From Paenibacillus thiaminolyticus (GTDB lineage: Bacteria > Bacillota > Bacilli > Paenibacillales > Paenibacillaceae), in contig NZ_CP041405.1 of the NCBI RefSeq assembly GCF_007066085.1, forward strand, positions 6,548,443-6,612,442: 64,000 nt of DNA, written 5' to 3'. Both the position numbers and the translations under genes were made by a program. The notes below the pieces were generated by a model, which saw only the letters and a program-made list of their open reading frames with translations, did no database searches and was not told where the DNA came from. Every line of letters begins with the position of its first letter. The stretch's first letter is position 1. Below are positions 7,338 to 15,914 of the stretch, piece after piece.

Positions 7338-8056
7338 ACCAACAATACATGAATGCGCCGGCGGCGAGAAATGAACCTTTTTTGCTGGGGGTAAGGGACT
7401 GCCTTCCCACGGTATTGGGATATCTAAGCATTGGCTTCGCGGCCGGGGTGGTGGAGAAAACGGCCGGCATGTCTTTGGCCGAGATCGCGCTGCTGTCGAT
7501 ATTTCTGTATGCCGGCTCTGCCCAATTCATCGTGGCCGGCATGCTCGCCTCGGGAAGCCCCGCTTTTGCCATTATTTTTACTGTGTTTTTTGTGAATTTG
7601 CGCCATCTGTTAATGAGCGCGGCGATGTCTCCTTATTTCCGTCATCTGCCCGCTTGGAAAAATATTCTGATCGGCTCCCAGCTGACCGATGAGACCTTCG
7701 GCGTTGCTGTTACGAAGCTGACGGGGCGGACGCAGGGGAGCTACCGGTGGATGCTCGGACTGAATGTGACCGCCTATCTCAATTGGCTCGCCGCCAATCT
7801 GGCCGGCGGGGTATTCGGACACTGGATCGACTCGCCGGAGAAGTACGGGTTAGATTTTGCCCTGCCGGCGATGTTCATCGGCCTGTTCATGTTGCAGTGG
7901 CTGGAACGGTCCAAGTTCAGGGTGGATCTGGCGGTCGCAGGCTGCGCCGTGGCGGCAGCCATTGCCGGGACGATGTTCCTGTCCAAGAGCGCCGGTGTCT
8001 TAATCGCTATTATTATCGCGGCAAGCGTAGGGGTGTGGATGGAAAAATGGAAGTAA
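7334..8056 (+). CDS. azlC: AzlC family branched-chain amino acid / azaleucine permease
   Basis: Inner membrane protein of 240 residues with about six hydrophobic segments. The N-terminal part (GVRDCLPTVLGYLSIGFAAG) and the segment AGSAQFIVAGML followed by NLRHLLMSAAMSPYF are typical of AzlC. AzlC works with the small AzlD subunit as an exporter of branched-chain amino acids and analogues such as 4-azaleucine. The gene overlaps the TrmB gene by four bases and azlD by ten, indicating one operon. Confidence 0.93.
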   Translation: MNQQYMNAPAARNEPFLLGVRDCLPTVLGYLSIGFAAGVVEKTAGMSLAEIALLSIFLYAGSAQFIVAGMLASGSPAFAIIFTVFFVNLRHLLMSAAMSPYFRHLPAWKNILIGSQLTDETFGVAVTKLTGRTQGSYRWMLGLNVTAYLNWLAANLAGGVFGHWIDSPEKYGLDFALPAMFIGLFMLQWLERSKFRVDLAVAGCAVAAAIAGTMFLSKSAGVLIAIIIAASVGVWMEKWK

Positions 8057-8370
8057 GATGGAGCTTTCTCTTGATGCTGGCGGGAGCGGCGCTCGTTACC
8101 TTGATACCGCGGGTGCTGCCGCTTATCGTCCTGAGCAAGAAGCCGCTGCCGGAATGGGGGCAGAACTGGTTGAGCCACATACCGATCGCGGTGATGTCGG
8201 CCCTTCTGGCTCAGGAGCTGTTCGTCGGCAGCGAAGGCGGCTCCCTGCTGCCGCTCATTGCCGCGGCGGCCGCATTCGCCGCCGCATACTTCACCCGGAG
8301 CTTGCTCATTACGGTCGTGACCGGGATGGCAGTCATTGCGCTGCTCCGCTATGCCGCCTCCGTGCTGTAG
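8047..8370 (+). CDS. azlD: AzlD family branched-chain amino acid transport protein
   Basis: Small membrane protein of 107 residues with about four hydrophobic segments. It opens MEVRWSFLLMLAGAALVTLI and has PRVLPLIVL, the conserved AzlD segment, next to it. The start at 8047 lies inside the end of azlC (ten-base overlap), the usual arrangement. A perfect 10-bp hairpin follows the stop. Confidence 0.9.
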   Translation: MEVRWSFLLMLAGAALVTLIPRVLPLIVLSKKPLPEWGQNWLSHIPIAVMSALLAQELFVGSEGGSLLPLIAAAAAFAAAYFTRSLLITVVTGMAVIALLRYAASVL

Positions 8371-8386
8371 CGCCCGGCAGGCGGAT

Positions 8387-8414
8387 GCGGCGAGCGAAGG
8401 AGGCCGCTCGCCGC
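8387..8414. terminator. Hairpin between convergent azlD and MerR genes
   Basis: The perfect stem GCGGCGAGCG / CGCTCGCCGC ends one base before the MerR stop codon. There is no clear T-run on either strand, so efficient intrinsic termination is uncertain. Confidence 0.5.
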
Positions 8415-9188
8415 TTAGGAACCCGCCTCCTGCTTCCGCTGCTGAACATCTTCGCCGGCGAGATAGAGCTCATACGCCTGCTCGAACAGCTCCAGCAGTT
8501 CAGGCTCCAGCGGATACATCCCGACTTGGGCGGATTGCTCCGGGCACTTCCGGATTTCCCACAGTTTATCGAGAAATTCCGCTTCTCCGGGAAAGGATTC
8601 CTCGCTCTTCTCGGCAATTCTCCGAATAATGCGCTGCACCTGGGGCGAAGCCGGTCCGGCATCCATATGCTTGCGGAGCTGTGCGATGAGCCCGAGCCAC
8701 TCCAGCGAATCGGGATCGGTGCCATCCACTCTCGGCAGGCGCGACATCAGCTTCTGCTCATGCTCCTGGAACAGGAGCTTGCGGTATTTCCTGCGCGTCT
8801 CCTGACTGCGTCCGGACAGTTGAATCAGCTTCTGAATCGCATTGCCCTTCGCATCTCCTTCGACAGCCATACTGTGAATGAGCTCGCGCAGTTGCATCTC
8901 CATCTGCTTAAGCTTCTCCTGCTCCTCCAGCACATAGGCGAGCTGATTGTTCAGACTGGCCGACCAATCAAGGTCATGGATGGCGAGCATCTCATCAATC
9001 TCTTGCAAGCGGAACCCCATCTGCTTCAAAAATTGGATATGCTTCAATCGCATCAAATCTTCATCCGAATAGAGCCGATGTCCGCCGGGCGTCTTGCCTG
9101 CCGGGTTCAGAAGCCCGATTTGGTCGTAATAGCGGAGCGTCCGGACGGTGATGCCGGTCGTTCTGGTCACATCTTGAATCGGAATCAC
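8415..9188 (-). CDS. MerR family transcriptional regulator
   Basis: Regulator of 257 residues. The MerR winged-helix is at residues 1-70 (TTGITVRTLRYYDQIGLLNP then GHRLYSDEDLMRLKHIQFL), followed by a coiled-coil dimer helix rich in E, Q and L (~80-125). A C-terminal domain (~130-257) with many acidic residues resembles the TipAS-like effector domain, which binds drugs or peptides in some members. No cysteine metal-site motif is seen, so a metal sensor is unlikely. It is convergent with azlCD and divergent from the MarR-MFS pair. Confidence 0.88.
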   Translation of the reverse strand: MIPIQDVTRTTGITVRTLRYYDQIGLLNPAGKTPGGHRLYSDEDLMRLKHIQFLKQMGFRLQEIDEMLAIHDLDWSASLNNQLAYVLEEQEKLKQMEMQLRELIHSMAVEGDAKGNAIQKLIQLSGRSQETRRKYRKLLFQEHEQKLMSRLPRVDGTDPDSLEWLGLIAQLRKHMDAGPASPQVQRIIRRIAEKSEESFPGEAEFLDKLWEIRKCPEQSAQVGMYPLEPELLELFEQAYELYLAGEDVQQRKQEAGS

Positions 9189-9304
9189 GATGCTTCCTCC
9201 TTACTTGCATAATGTCTCCCTATTATATAAGATGACGCTGCGTCAGTTTCAAGCCCTGCATAATATATGACCAGCGGCCGTTGTGGGATATCCATTGACA
9301 ATTC

Positions 9305-9340
9305 TAGTTGTTAGGCATATAGTTGTTTAGGCAACTATAT
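9305..9340 (+). promoter_or_regulatory. Probable MarR operator
   Basis: The perfect inverted repeat ATATAGTTG / CAACTATAT (9317-9325 and 9332-9340, six-base spacer) is preceded by a direct repeat of its left arm, TAGTTGTTAGGCA (9305). It lies 30 bp before the MarR start. Paired palindromes of this kind are typical for autoregulated MarR genes. Confidence 0.65.
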
Positions 9341-9371
9341 TGATTTTAATCACCGAAAGGGGACTGCGGGC

Positions 9372-9821
9372 TTGACCGAAGAGAATCGTCTGTTCCATTC
9401 CATTGGCTTCGTAATGGGCATGACCTATCGCAAGGTGTCGACACTGTTCCAGCATCGCTTGAAGGAGTACGACATCACGCCGGAGCAATGGACCATCCTG
9501 TATCAGATTAGCCGGGCCGACGGCTTGATTCAAAGAGAAATTGCCGAGCGATCAGGGAAGGATAAGCCGACGACGACGCGGATTCTCGATCATCTGGAAG
9601 CGAAGGGATTCGTGTTCAAGACACCGGGAGAGCATGATCGCCGTTCCTTCCTCGTCCGCATTACGGAGCGGGGGAAGGCGCTGATCGAGCGAACCTCGCC
9701 AATCGAGCAGCAAATGATTCATGACATCAAGCAATGTATGTCGGAAGACGAATATGATCTGCTTATCGAGCTTCTTCTCCGCGTCAACAGCCATGTGAAT
9801 GAATTACCAGACAGAGAATAA
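9372..9821 (+). CDS. MarR family transcriptional regulator
   Basis: Regulator of 149 residues. The winged helix-turn-helix spans about 30-100, with REIAERSGKDKPTTTRILDH as recognition helix region and HDRRSFLVRITERG as the wing. It starts with TTG, with AAAGGGG upstream. The MFS exporter gene begins 12 bases after its stop, so the two form an operon in which the regulator likely represses itself and the pump through the 9305-9340 palindrome. Confidence 0.92.
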   Translation: MTEENRLFHSIGFVMGMTYRKVSTLFQHRLKEYDITPEQWTILYQISRADGLIQREIAERSGKDKPTTTRILDHLEAKGFVFKTPGEHDRRSFLVRITERGKALIERTSPIEQQMIHDIKQCMSEDEYDLLIELLLRVNSHVNELPDRE

Positions 9822-9833
9822 GGAGAGAGACAC

Positions 9834-11030
9834 TTGATGAAGGAACCATCAACACCGCTTTGGACAAAATCATTCCTATCATTAACGATTTGTTCGTTTT
9901 TATTGTTTTTGAATTTACAGATGCTGCTGTCTTCCTTTCCCGCGTATGTAAAAAATGAATTCCATGCCGGGGATGTAACCGTCAGCCTGGTCACCAGCGT
10001 ATTCGCTGCCTCCGCCATCGTGACCCGCTTCATTACCGCGGCGCTGATGCGGAGGATGAAGCGCAGCGTCATCATGTATATCGGGCTTGCCGCCGCCGCG
10101 GTGATGACGGCCATCTACGCAGCGGCCGATTCGATCGGCTCCCTCCTGCTGATGCGGGTGGGATACGGCATCGGGTTCGGGATGGCCAGCACGATTATCC
10201 CGACGATGGTGTCCCAGATCATTCCGCTCCCCCGCATGGGGGAAGGGATCGGGTACTTCGGCTTGTCGACCAGCCTCGCCATGTCCATCGGACCGATGAT
10301 CGGACTCAATGTCATGAAGCAAGCCGGATTCGGCACGCTGACCATCATCGGGACGGTAACCGTCGCGCTCATCTTCCCGATCCTGCTGCTGACCCGCTCG
10401 ATCCCTCCCGAACGCAGGCAGCCCCGAGCCGCCGGCGCGTCCCGGCAGATGCAGTCCTTCCATCCGAAGCTGCTGTTCCCGGCTCTGCTCAATGTCATTC
10501 TGTCCGTTACCTACAGCGGGCTGCTCGGATTCATTGCCCTGTTCGGCGAAGCGGTGCATCTGGAGCAGGTCGGGCTGTTCTTCCTGTTCAATGCCGTCAC
10601 GATCATCCTGATCCGGCCGATATCCGGCCGGATTTTTGACAGCAGAGGCCATGCGGCCGTGCTGATCCCGGCGGCTATCTGTGTTATCGCCAGCCTGACG
10701 ATATTATCATATACAGCCTCGATCCCGATGCTGATCCTGTCCGCACTGCTGTACGGGCTCGGGTTCGGCGCGATTCAGCCGACGATTCAGGCCTGGATGA
10801 TCCGGCTCGTGCCGAAGGAGCAATACGGCATGGCGAACAGCATGTTCTACAACGCGACCGATCTCGGGGTCGCTGCCGGAGCGCTTCTGCTCGGGGCGAT
10901 CTCGGCCGTCACGGGCTATGCCGTCATGTACCGGTATTCCGCCGGCTTCATGGTTCTGTTCCTGCTTGTATACGCGATGGTGCAGGGGGGAGCGATGAGA
11001 CAGCGGAGCAAGGCGGATCTGTCGGCGTAA
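9834..11030 (+). CDS. MFS transporter (drug-efflux type)
   Basis: Membrane protein of 398 residues with about 12 predicted helices. The cytoplasmic loop after helix 2 carries RRMKRS, and GISGRIFDSRGH-type residues (PISGRIFDSRG) appear in the corresponding loop of the second half, the duplicated MFS A-motif. TTG at 9834 is directly followed by ATG at 9837; either could be the start behind AAGGAGAG. Co-transcription with a MarR regulator supports export of a toxic compound, not identifiable from sequence. Confidence 0.9.
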   Translation: MMKEPSTPLWTKSFLSLTICSFLLFLNLQMLLSSFPAYVKNEFHAGDVTVSLVTSVFAASAIVTRFITAALMRRMKRSVIMYIGLAAAAVMTAIYAAADSIGSLLLMRVGYGIGFGMASTIIPTMVSQIIPLPRMGEGIGYFGLSTSLAMSIGPMIGLNVMKQAGFGTLTIIGTVTVALIFPILLLTRSIPPERRQPRAAGASRQMQSFHPKLLFPALLNVILSVTYSGLLGFIALFGEAVHLEQVGLFFLFNAVTIILIRPISGRIFDSRGHAAVLIPAAICVIASLTILSYTASIPMLILSALLYGLGFGAIQPTIQAWMIRLVPKEQYGMANSMFYNATDLGVAAGALLLGAISAVTGYAVMYRYSAGFMVLFLLVYAMVQGGAMRQRSKADLSA

Positions 11031-11061
11031 GCGAACCATCCGTTATCTCAGCACAGAAGCT

Positions 11062-11109
11062 GTTCCGGCATCACGCTTCCGGATCGGCTTCTTCGCGTGA
11101 TGCCGGAAC
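11062..11109 (+). terminator. Long hairpin after the MFS gene
   Basis: A perfect 15-bp stem GTTCCGGCATCACGC / GCGTGATGCCGGAAC surrounds an 18-base loop. No T-run follows, so it may act as a processing or weak termination structure. Confidence 0.5.
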
Positions 11110-11208
11110 GATGAGCGGTTGCACCAGCGCTGTTCGGCAGACCGCACTGGTCAACGATCCCGCCCGGCGGTATAGTGAGAAGACAGGGAAAAGTGGAGGC
11201 TGGTATGC

Positions 11209-11853
11209 ATGGGTAAGTTGAAAATCGATGCTCCCAAATTGCCGCGGGAGCTGGCTGAACTGAATTTGCCGCACGGAATGCTGTATGATGAAGATGTGTT
11301 CCGTGAAGGGATGATCAAGGATTGCGTCATCGAACGGCAGAACGCGGATCGAGTTACCTTCGACAAAGTGGTATTACGGAATGCCACATTTGCAGAGACC
11401 GCTCTGTCGCGAACGGAGATGTTAGACGTCGTGCTAGACAGATGCGATTTGTCGAACATTGATTTGAGCGGGGCCATCATTCACCGCGCCGAATTCCGCA
11501 ATTGCAAGCTTATCGGAATCGACCTGATGGAGGCGACGCTCCGCAATGTGCGGTTCATCGGCTGCAACGCAAGTTATGCGAATTTCCGGTTCGCGAATAT
11601 GAAGCAGGTTCATTTTCAGGAGTGCTTGCTCGTTCATGCGGATTTATATAGCTCGAGCGTCCTGCAGACGCAATTCGAGAACTGCGATCTCGATCAGGCG
11701 CAATTATCCGGCACGAAGCTGGCCGGCATCGATCTGAGCGAGTGCACGTTCACGGCGCTGGGCGCCGGTCTGGACGACTTGCAGGGCTGCATCATCTCTC
11801 CGGAGCAAGCCGCTGTCTTCGCCGCCCAGTTCGGCCTGAAGATTAAGGAGTAG
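11209..11853 (+). CDS. Pentapeptide repeat protein
   Basis: Protein of 214 residues. From about residue 40 to 185 the pattern A(D/N)LxX / (F/I)xxCD repeats every five residues (for example VVLDRCDLSNIDLSGAIIHR and LVHADLYSSSVLQTQFENCD). This predicts a right-handed quadrilateral beta-helix of roughly 25-30 coils' worth of pentapeptides. Some such proteins mimic DNA and protect gyrase (Qnr, MfpA); function here is not evident. A preceding ATG at 11204 runs into a stop at once, so 11209 is the start, with GGAGG upstream. Confidence 0.85.
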   Translation: MGKLKIDAPKLPRELAELNLPHGMLYDEDVFREGMIKDCVIERQNADRVTFDKVVLRNATFAETALSRTEMLDVVLDRCDLSNIDLSGAIIHRAEFRNCKLIGIDLMEATLRNVRFIGCNASYANFRFANMKQVHFQECLLVHADLYSSSVLQTQFENCDLDQAQLSGTKLAGIDLSECTFTALGAGLDDLQGCIISPEQAAVFAAQFGLKIKE

Positions 11854-11868
11854 CGGGGAAAAAGTCTA

Positions 11869-13422
11869 TCAAGCTTCTTTGTCCAGCCGCGTCAGCGGCT
11901 TCTTGGCCGGTCCCTCCAGCACTTTGCCGATAATGGAGAAGCGGGAACCGTGGCAGGGGCAATCCCAGCTCCGTTCACCGCTGTTCCATTCCAGCTCGCA
12001 TCCCATATGGGTGCAGGTCGTATCGACAATGTGGAGCGTTCCGTCTTCATCCCGGAAGGCGCCGGCTCTGCTCCCGTTGAGGGTGACGACTGCGCCTTCC
12101 CCGGCAGCGAGATCCTCCGGCGTCCGCTGCACCGATTCGAGCTTCCCGCTGACGAGATGCTTGGCAACGTCGGCATTGTGGACGACGAAGTTCTTCACAT
12201 CCGGCGTCACCTGGAACCTGGACGGCGTGTACAACTCGCGATACGGGCTATCCTTGCCCTTCACAATATCGCGCAGAAGGAGACCCGCGGCCGCACTGTT
12301 CGTCATGCCCCATTTTCGGAATCCGGTGGCGACGAGCACATTGCCGATTCCCGACGAGACCGGACCGATATAAGGAACCTTATCCAACGTGTCCAGGTCC
12401 TGGGCCGACCAGCGGTACGAAATATGCGGAACCTGGACCAGCCGCTCGGCAAATGCCTGCAGCGCCTCATAGTGCTTCATCGTGCAGATGCCTTGCCCGG
12501 TTTTGTGGCTCTCGCCGCCAACCAGGAGCAGCGGTCCGCCATCCCGGGACGTCGCGGTTCGCACTGACCGCTTCGGATGGTCGGCGCTCAAATACATGCC
12601 TTCGAGATAGGCCTCATCTCCGATCGGGATTCCCAATACATAGGATCGCTCCGCATGAAGGCGGGTAAAATAATACCCTTTGCCATCGAAGAACGGGAAG
12701 TGGGTGCAGGAGATGACATGCTTCGCGGTCACACGGCAGCCATCCTTCGTAACAACGGTCGGAGCCGCTCCTTCTTCCACAGTCTGGGCCATCGTGTTCT
12801 CATAGACGATGCCTCCCGCTTGCAGAAATTGTTCCGTTAGCGCCTTCACATACTGCAAGGGATGGAACTGGGCCTGTCCCTTCATGACAATGGCACCTTT
12901 AATCGGCAGAGGGAGCGGGCAATCATCGACCCACTCGCCGGGGATGCCGAGCTTATGATAGGCGGTCATCTCATCTGCAATTCGACGAACGCTTTCCTCC
13001 TGTTCCGTATAAATATAAGCGTCCTGCTCGCGGTATTCGCACATGATGCGGTGCTTCTCTACATGCCGCTTGATGAACTGTGCGGCCTCCGTATTGGCCT
13101 GGTAATATAGCTTGGCCTTCTCTAGGCCGAACGTGCCGATCAAGTCATGATAAATGAGATCATGCTGTGCCGTAATTTTGGCGGTCGTGTGCCCGGTCGT
13201 GCCATTGAACAACCGGCCGGCATCAAGCAGGACGGTCCGGTAGCCCTCGCTTGCCAGCAGATAGGCCGCCGTGATGCCGGTGATTCCGCCCCCGACGATG
13301 GCAACATCGGCCTGAACCGAAGGCTCCTCCAGCTTCGGGAAGGCGGGAAGGGAACAAGTGTCTCTCCAGTACGATTGAGGGAGAACGGGCAATTCTTCAT
13401 GGATGGGGCGGTTCTCTGTCAT
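11869..13422 (-). CDS. FAD-dependent oxidoreductase with C-terminal Rieske [2Fe-2S] domain
   Basis: Fusion protein of 517 residues. The N-terminal DAO-type flavin domain carries the dinucleotide fold ADVAIVGGGITGITAAYLLA near residue 40. The last ~100 residues form a Rieske domain, with cluster ligands visible as C470-T-H472 and C488-P-C-H491. This resembles Bacillus YhfW and other glycine-oxidase-like/Rieske fusions, whose substrates are unsettled. The gene converges with the pentapeptide gene only 15 bp away, without an obvious terminator. Confidence 0.9.
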   Translation of the reverse strand: MTENRPIHEELPVLPQSYWRDTCSLPAFPKLEEPSVQADVAIVGGGITGITAAYLLASEGYRTVLLDAGRLFNGTTGHTTAKITAQHDLIYHDLIGTFGLEKAKLYYQANTEAAQFIKRHVEKHRIMCEYREQDAYIYTEQEESVRRIADEMTAYHKLGIPGEWVDDCPLPLPIKGAIVMKGQAQFHPLQYVKALTEQFLQAGGIVYENTMAQTVEEGAAPTVVTKDGCRVTAKHVISCTHFPFFDGKGYYFTRLHAERSYVLGIPIGDEAYLEGMYLSADHPKRSVRTATSRDGGPLLLVGGESHKTGQGICTMKHYEALQAFAERLVQVPHISYRWSAQDLDTLDKVPYIGPVSSGIGNVLVATGFRKWGMTNSAAAGLLLRDIVKGKDSPYRELYTPSRFQVTPDVKNFVVHNADVAKHLVSGKLESVQRTPEDLAAGEGAVVTLNGSRAGAFRDEDGTLHIVDTTCTHMGCELEWNSGERSWDCPCHGSRFSIIGKVLEGPAKKPLTRLDKEA

Positions 13423-13574
13423 GCTGATCCTCCTGATCCTTCACGGTATATGTTATCACCATTGCCGGAACGGCATCATCACATACATGCTCCGGCCTGA
13501 TTCAATGTCAGCCGGAATATTCCCGGTTCCGGGACATATATAATTACAATGAGACGGAAAAGGAGGGAACCCCC

Positions 13575-13958
13575 ATGACCGAGAAGAAGCCCGCACACAA
13601 ACCGCCTGCCGAGAAAGAAAAACCGCCTGCCAAGCCGCATCATGTTCAGACTTGCCTTCACCCGATCATGCAGCCTGCTTACGTCAATCATCATCCCGCC
13701 GCGTGCACACCGATATGCACGATGCCGGCCGTGCCGCAGCCAACCGAGTACGTAACCTGCCTGGATCCGGTATTCCTGGACCATCTAAGCCGGCATCAAG
13801 GCCAGCGGATTATCGTCCGGACGACTGTAGAGACGCTGGAAGGCGTATTGGCCAGCGTCGCGGTCGATCATATCCAGTTGAATCGGCATGACAAAGCGTT
13901 CCATATCCGGACCGCTCAGATTGTCCATTTCGAGGGGCTTCCGATTACGTATTTATGA
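13575..13958 (+). CDS. DUF2642 domain-containing protein (spore-coat type)
   Basis: 127 residues. The first ~55 are a Lys/Pro-rich leader (KKPAHKPPAEKEKPPAK) with His/Cys-containing stretches. The last ~65 (YVTCLDPVFLDHLSRHQGQ through IRTAQIVHFEG) match DUF2642, a small beta-barrel domain seen in Bacillus YuzF and other sporulation-associated proteins. An AAAAGGAGG ribosome site supports the start. It is followed by a strong terminator and then by a YjcZ gene, consistent with a sporulation context. Exact role unknown. Confidence 0.75.
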   Translation: MTEKKPAHKPPAEKEKPPAKPHHVQTCLHPIMQPAYVNHHPAACTPICTMPAVPQPTEYVTCLDPVFLDHLSRHQGQRIIVRTTVETLEGVLASVAVDHIQLNRHDKAFHIRTAQIVHFEGLPITYL

Positions 13959-13998
13959 TGCACGCGACTGGTCCGCGCAACGCACAATAATTAGGATA

Positions 13999-14022
13999 AA
14001 AAGGCTCCCGGCGGAGCCTTTT
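13999..14022 (+). terminator. Terminator after the DUF2642 gene
   Basis: Perfect 10-bp stem AAAAGGCTCC / GGAGCCTTTT with a four-base loop and T-run. Confidence 0.85.
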
Positions 14023-14084
14023 GTCATGAAAATAAACAGGCAAGTTTTTCTGGACGAAGCCCAAATTTTGCTTAATGGGGGTTT

Positions 14085-14118
14085 AGCCAAGTCACTTAGG
14101 ATGCCATCCCAATATGAT
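14085..14118 (+). promoter_or_regulatory. Conserved YjcZ-type promoter block, copy 3
   Basis: AGCCAAGTCAC, 13 bases, then CCAATATGAT, identical in layout to the blocks at 5557 and 5904. Downstream, CAATATGATAAGTATG and ACCTAGC also match copy 1. Confidence 0.65.
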
Positions 14119-14152
14119 AAGTATGTACCTAGCATGAAAGGAGGTTGCTGGA

Positions 14153-14269
14153 ATGAGTGGTGTAGGCGGAATCGGTTGCAAAGGTGTCGGGGGTCTGTTT
14201 ACTTCAACAGGCGTTATCTTAGTTCTCTTTATTTTGTTGGTTATCGTATTGCGTTCGTGTTTCATTTAA
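14153..14269 (+). CDS. YjcZ family sporulation protein (38 aa), copy 3
   Basis: Miniprotein with a Gly-rich, single-Cys N terminus (SGVGGIGCKGVGG) and the same membrane segment as the other two, STGVILVLFILLVIVLRS. AAAGGAGG ribosome site. It lies about 8 kb from the tandem pair yet keeps the same promoter block and terminator style, so the whole transcription unit was copied, not only the reading frame. Confidence 0.87.
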   Translation: MSGVGGIGCKGVGGLFTSTGVILVLFILLVIVLRSCFI

Positions 14270-14320
14270 TAAAGGTGAATTAGCCGTATAATCAACGCAC
14301 TGCTTATCGCTTCTTCTTTG

Positions 14321-14347
14321 AGCCCTGCTCCATAGCAGGGCTGTTAT
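14321..14347 (+). terminator. Terminator after YjcZ copy 3
   Basis: Stem AGCCCTGCT / AGCAGGGCT with a four-base loop. The same CCCTGC stem is used after the two other YjcZ genes. Confidence 0.7.
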
Positions 14348-14504
14348 GTTGTTTTCCGCCCTTGACAAGGACAATGCGGGGGCGTGTGTGCTTGGCTATG
14401 CAACCGGGAGTTCTCCGGCGCGGGATCGCATGATGTTCCTTGCATTCGGGAACAATAATTAAGAAATCCAACCTGGATCGATATAGTCGGCTGAGTGCAG
14501 GGGC

Positions 14505-14549
14505 AGAAGAAGAAAAAGAAAAAGCAGGGCTTCAGCACGAACCCCTGCT
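14505..14549 (-). terminator. Terminator of the NlpC/P60 gene
   Basis: Read on the minus strand: stem AGCAGGG / CCCTGCT followed by TTTTCTTTTTC. It lies 15 bp after the gene's stop. Confidence 0.75.
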
Positions 14550-14563
14550 ATCAATGACATATT

Positions 14564-15175
14564 TTATTGTTGCCAATTCCATTGGTCATCCTGGATAGGA
14601 GCTTGCTGATAATAGCCTTCCCCCGCGTTACGATCTTGAGTCGGGGCAGAGGCTGCGGATGCAGAGGTGGTAATGACGCGGCGCGCGGTCACAAACGTCT
14701 TGTCCCAGGCGCTGCCGGAAAAATCAGAAATCGTTACGCCGACACCGACTTTATAGGTGTGAAGAAGCTTGTCCCCGCCCATGTAAATGGAGACGTGGTT
14801 AATCTTGCCGTCCCGGTTCGTATCGGAAAAGACAAGATCGCCGGGCTGAAGATCGTTCTTGGAGACTTTAACGCCCGCCGCCGCTTGTTCCCGCGAAGAG
14901 CGCGGAAGCTCGATGCCATGCTTCTTGAATACATACTGCGTGAACGAAGAGCAGTCGAATTGATCGGTCCGGCCGGACTTGGCTCCGAAATGATAAGGGA
15001 CGCCGAGAAAGGCTTTCCCTGTCGCAATAATATTATCTGCTGCCGTAGAAGCGGACGCGGAGGCCGCTTGAGCTTGTTGAGGGGCTGCCATTACCGTGCC
15101 TGACAATGCTATCATAAAGCTAAGGCTGATTCCCGCCACTGTTTTTACGATGCGTTGATTCTTCATGTTGTTCAT
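14564..15175 (-). CDS. Secreted NlpC/P60 family cell-wall endopeptidase
   Basis: 203 residues with a signal peptide (MNNMKNQRIVKTVAG, hydrophobic core, cleavage after AAPQQAQA near 36). The NlpC/P60 domain covers ~45-165: the catalytic Cys is in DQFDCSSFTQYVF, the His in GKINHVSIYMGGDKLLHTY. Family members cleave gamma-D-Glu-diamino acid bonds in peptidoglycan stem peptides. The C-terminal ~35 residues are Ala/Ser- and Gln-rich with no wall-binding domain, so it is a minimal secreted hydrolase. It stands alone with its own terminator. Confidence 0.92.
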   Translation of the reverse strand: MNNMKNQRIVKTVAGISLSFMIALSGTVMAAPQQAQAASASASTAADNIIATGKAFLGVPYHFGAKSGRTDQFDCSSFTQYVFKKHGIELPRSSREQAAAGVKVSKNDLQPGDLVFSDTNRDGKINHVSIYMGGDKLLHTYKVGVGVTISDFSGSAWDKTFVTARRVITTSASAASAPTQDRNAGEGYYQQAPIQDDQWNWQQ

Positions 15176-15384
15176 GGTCTTCCTCCTTGTATTGAAAAGT
15201 TGGGGTAAGGCCTACAAACAACATAACATATGATTTGCATCCATTATTTAACGGATGTCATGAAAACGCTGTAACATCAATGAATTCCCGGCTTTATTAG
15301 AATTCGATGAGAAAATAGTAACGAGTTCGTCACAGCCAATATCTTGAAGCTCTTATTGATTGTTCACGGCTGTGAAGGCGAAGC

Positions 15385-15420
15385 TTGACATATGGGCTGC
15401 TTCAGGGATATTATAGATAC
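15385..15420 (+). promoter_or_regulatory. Promoter and probable Rrf2 box of the redox operon
   Basis: TTGACA (about 15386) is followed at about 18 bp by TATTAT. The -10 overlaps ATATTATAGATAC (15408-15420). The same 12-mer ATATTATAGATA reappears at 15915 before the next gene, suggesting one regulator binds both. Confidence 0.55.
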
Positions 15421-15446
15421 GATAAGTCCTTGAATGAGGTGCAGTC

Positions 15447-15845
15447 ATGAGATTTTCAAAAGCGACGAATTATGCTCTACACACGATGCTCATGCTCGTA
15501 GAAGCTTCTTCGGTGAAGCCGATTGGCGTCCAGCAGTTGGCGGAAGCGCAAGGCGTGTCGCCGACCTATCTTTCCAAAATTTTAACGAGACTCGTGAAAG
15601 CAGGAATGATTGAATCGGTATCCGGGGCCAATGGAGGCTATCGGCTAACGGGCAATAAAGACGACATTACGTTTTTGGATATCATTCATGCCATTGAGGG
15701 GACCGCTTCATTGTTCGAATGCGGCTTTGTCCACGGATCCGAATGCTTGATTCAAGCGGTCATGAAGGAAGCGGAAGAGAAAATGGAACAGCATCTTCAA
15801 AATGCGAAATTGGCGGATCTGGCCCACCAGCAAACGCAAATGTAA
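15447..15845 (+). CDS. Rrf2 family transcriptional regulator
   Basis: 132 residues. The winged helix is at the N terminus (KATNYALHTMLMLVEASSVK, then GVSPTYLSKILTRLVKAGMI, wing SGANGGYRL). Only two cysteines are seen in the sensor region, in FECGFVHGSECLI. This lacks the three-Cys Fe-S pattern of IscR/NsrR and suggests a thiol-based or non-cluster sensor. It precedes a thioredoxin-reductase-like gene, an AhpD-like half protein and a thioredoxin, so control of thiol redox balance is likely. Confidence 0.9.
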   Translation: MRFSKATNYALHTMLMLVEASSVKPIGVQQLAEAQGVSPTYLSKILTRLVKAGMIESVSGANGGYRLTGNKDDITFLDIIHAIEGTASLFECGFVHGSECLIQAVMKEAEEKMEQHLQNAKLADLAHQQTQM

Positions 15846-15914
15846 CGAGATCCGCCGCTTCGCGCGGTGTTGCAGCAACATGATTTGAAGCGGTGAAGGA
15901 CTATTTTTTTGGCT

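Noticed and set aside
7747..8046. Longer reading of the AzlD frame starting inside azlC
   Set aside because: The upstream part is out of frame with AzlC and has no family resemblance; the AzlD signature begins at the ATG at 8047.
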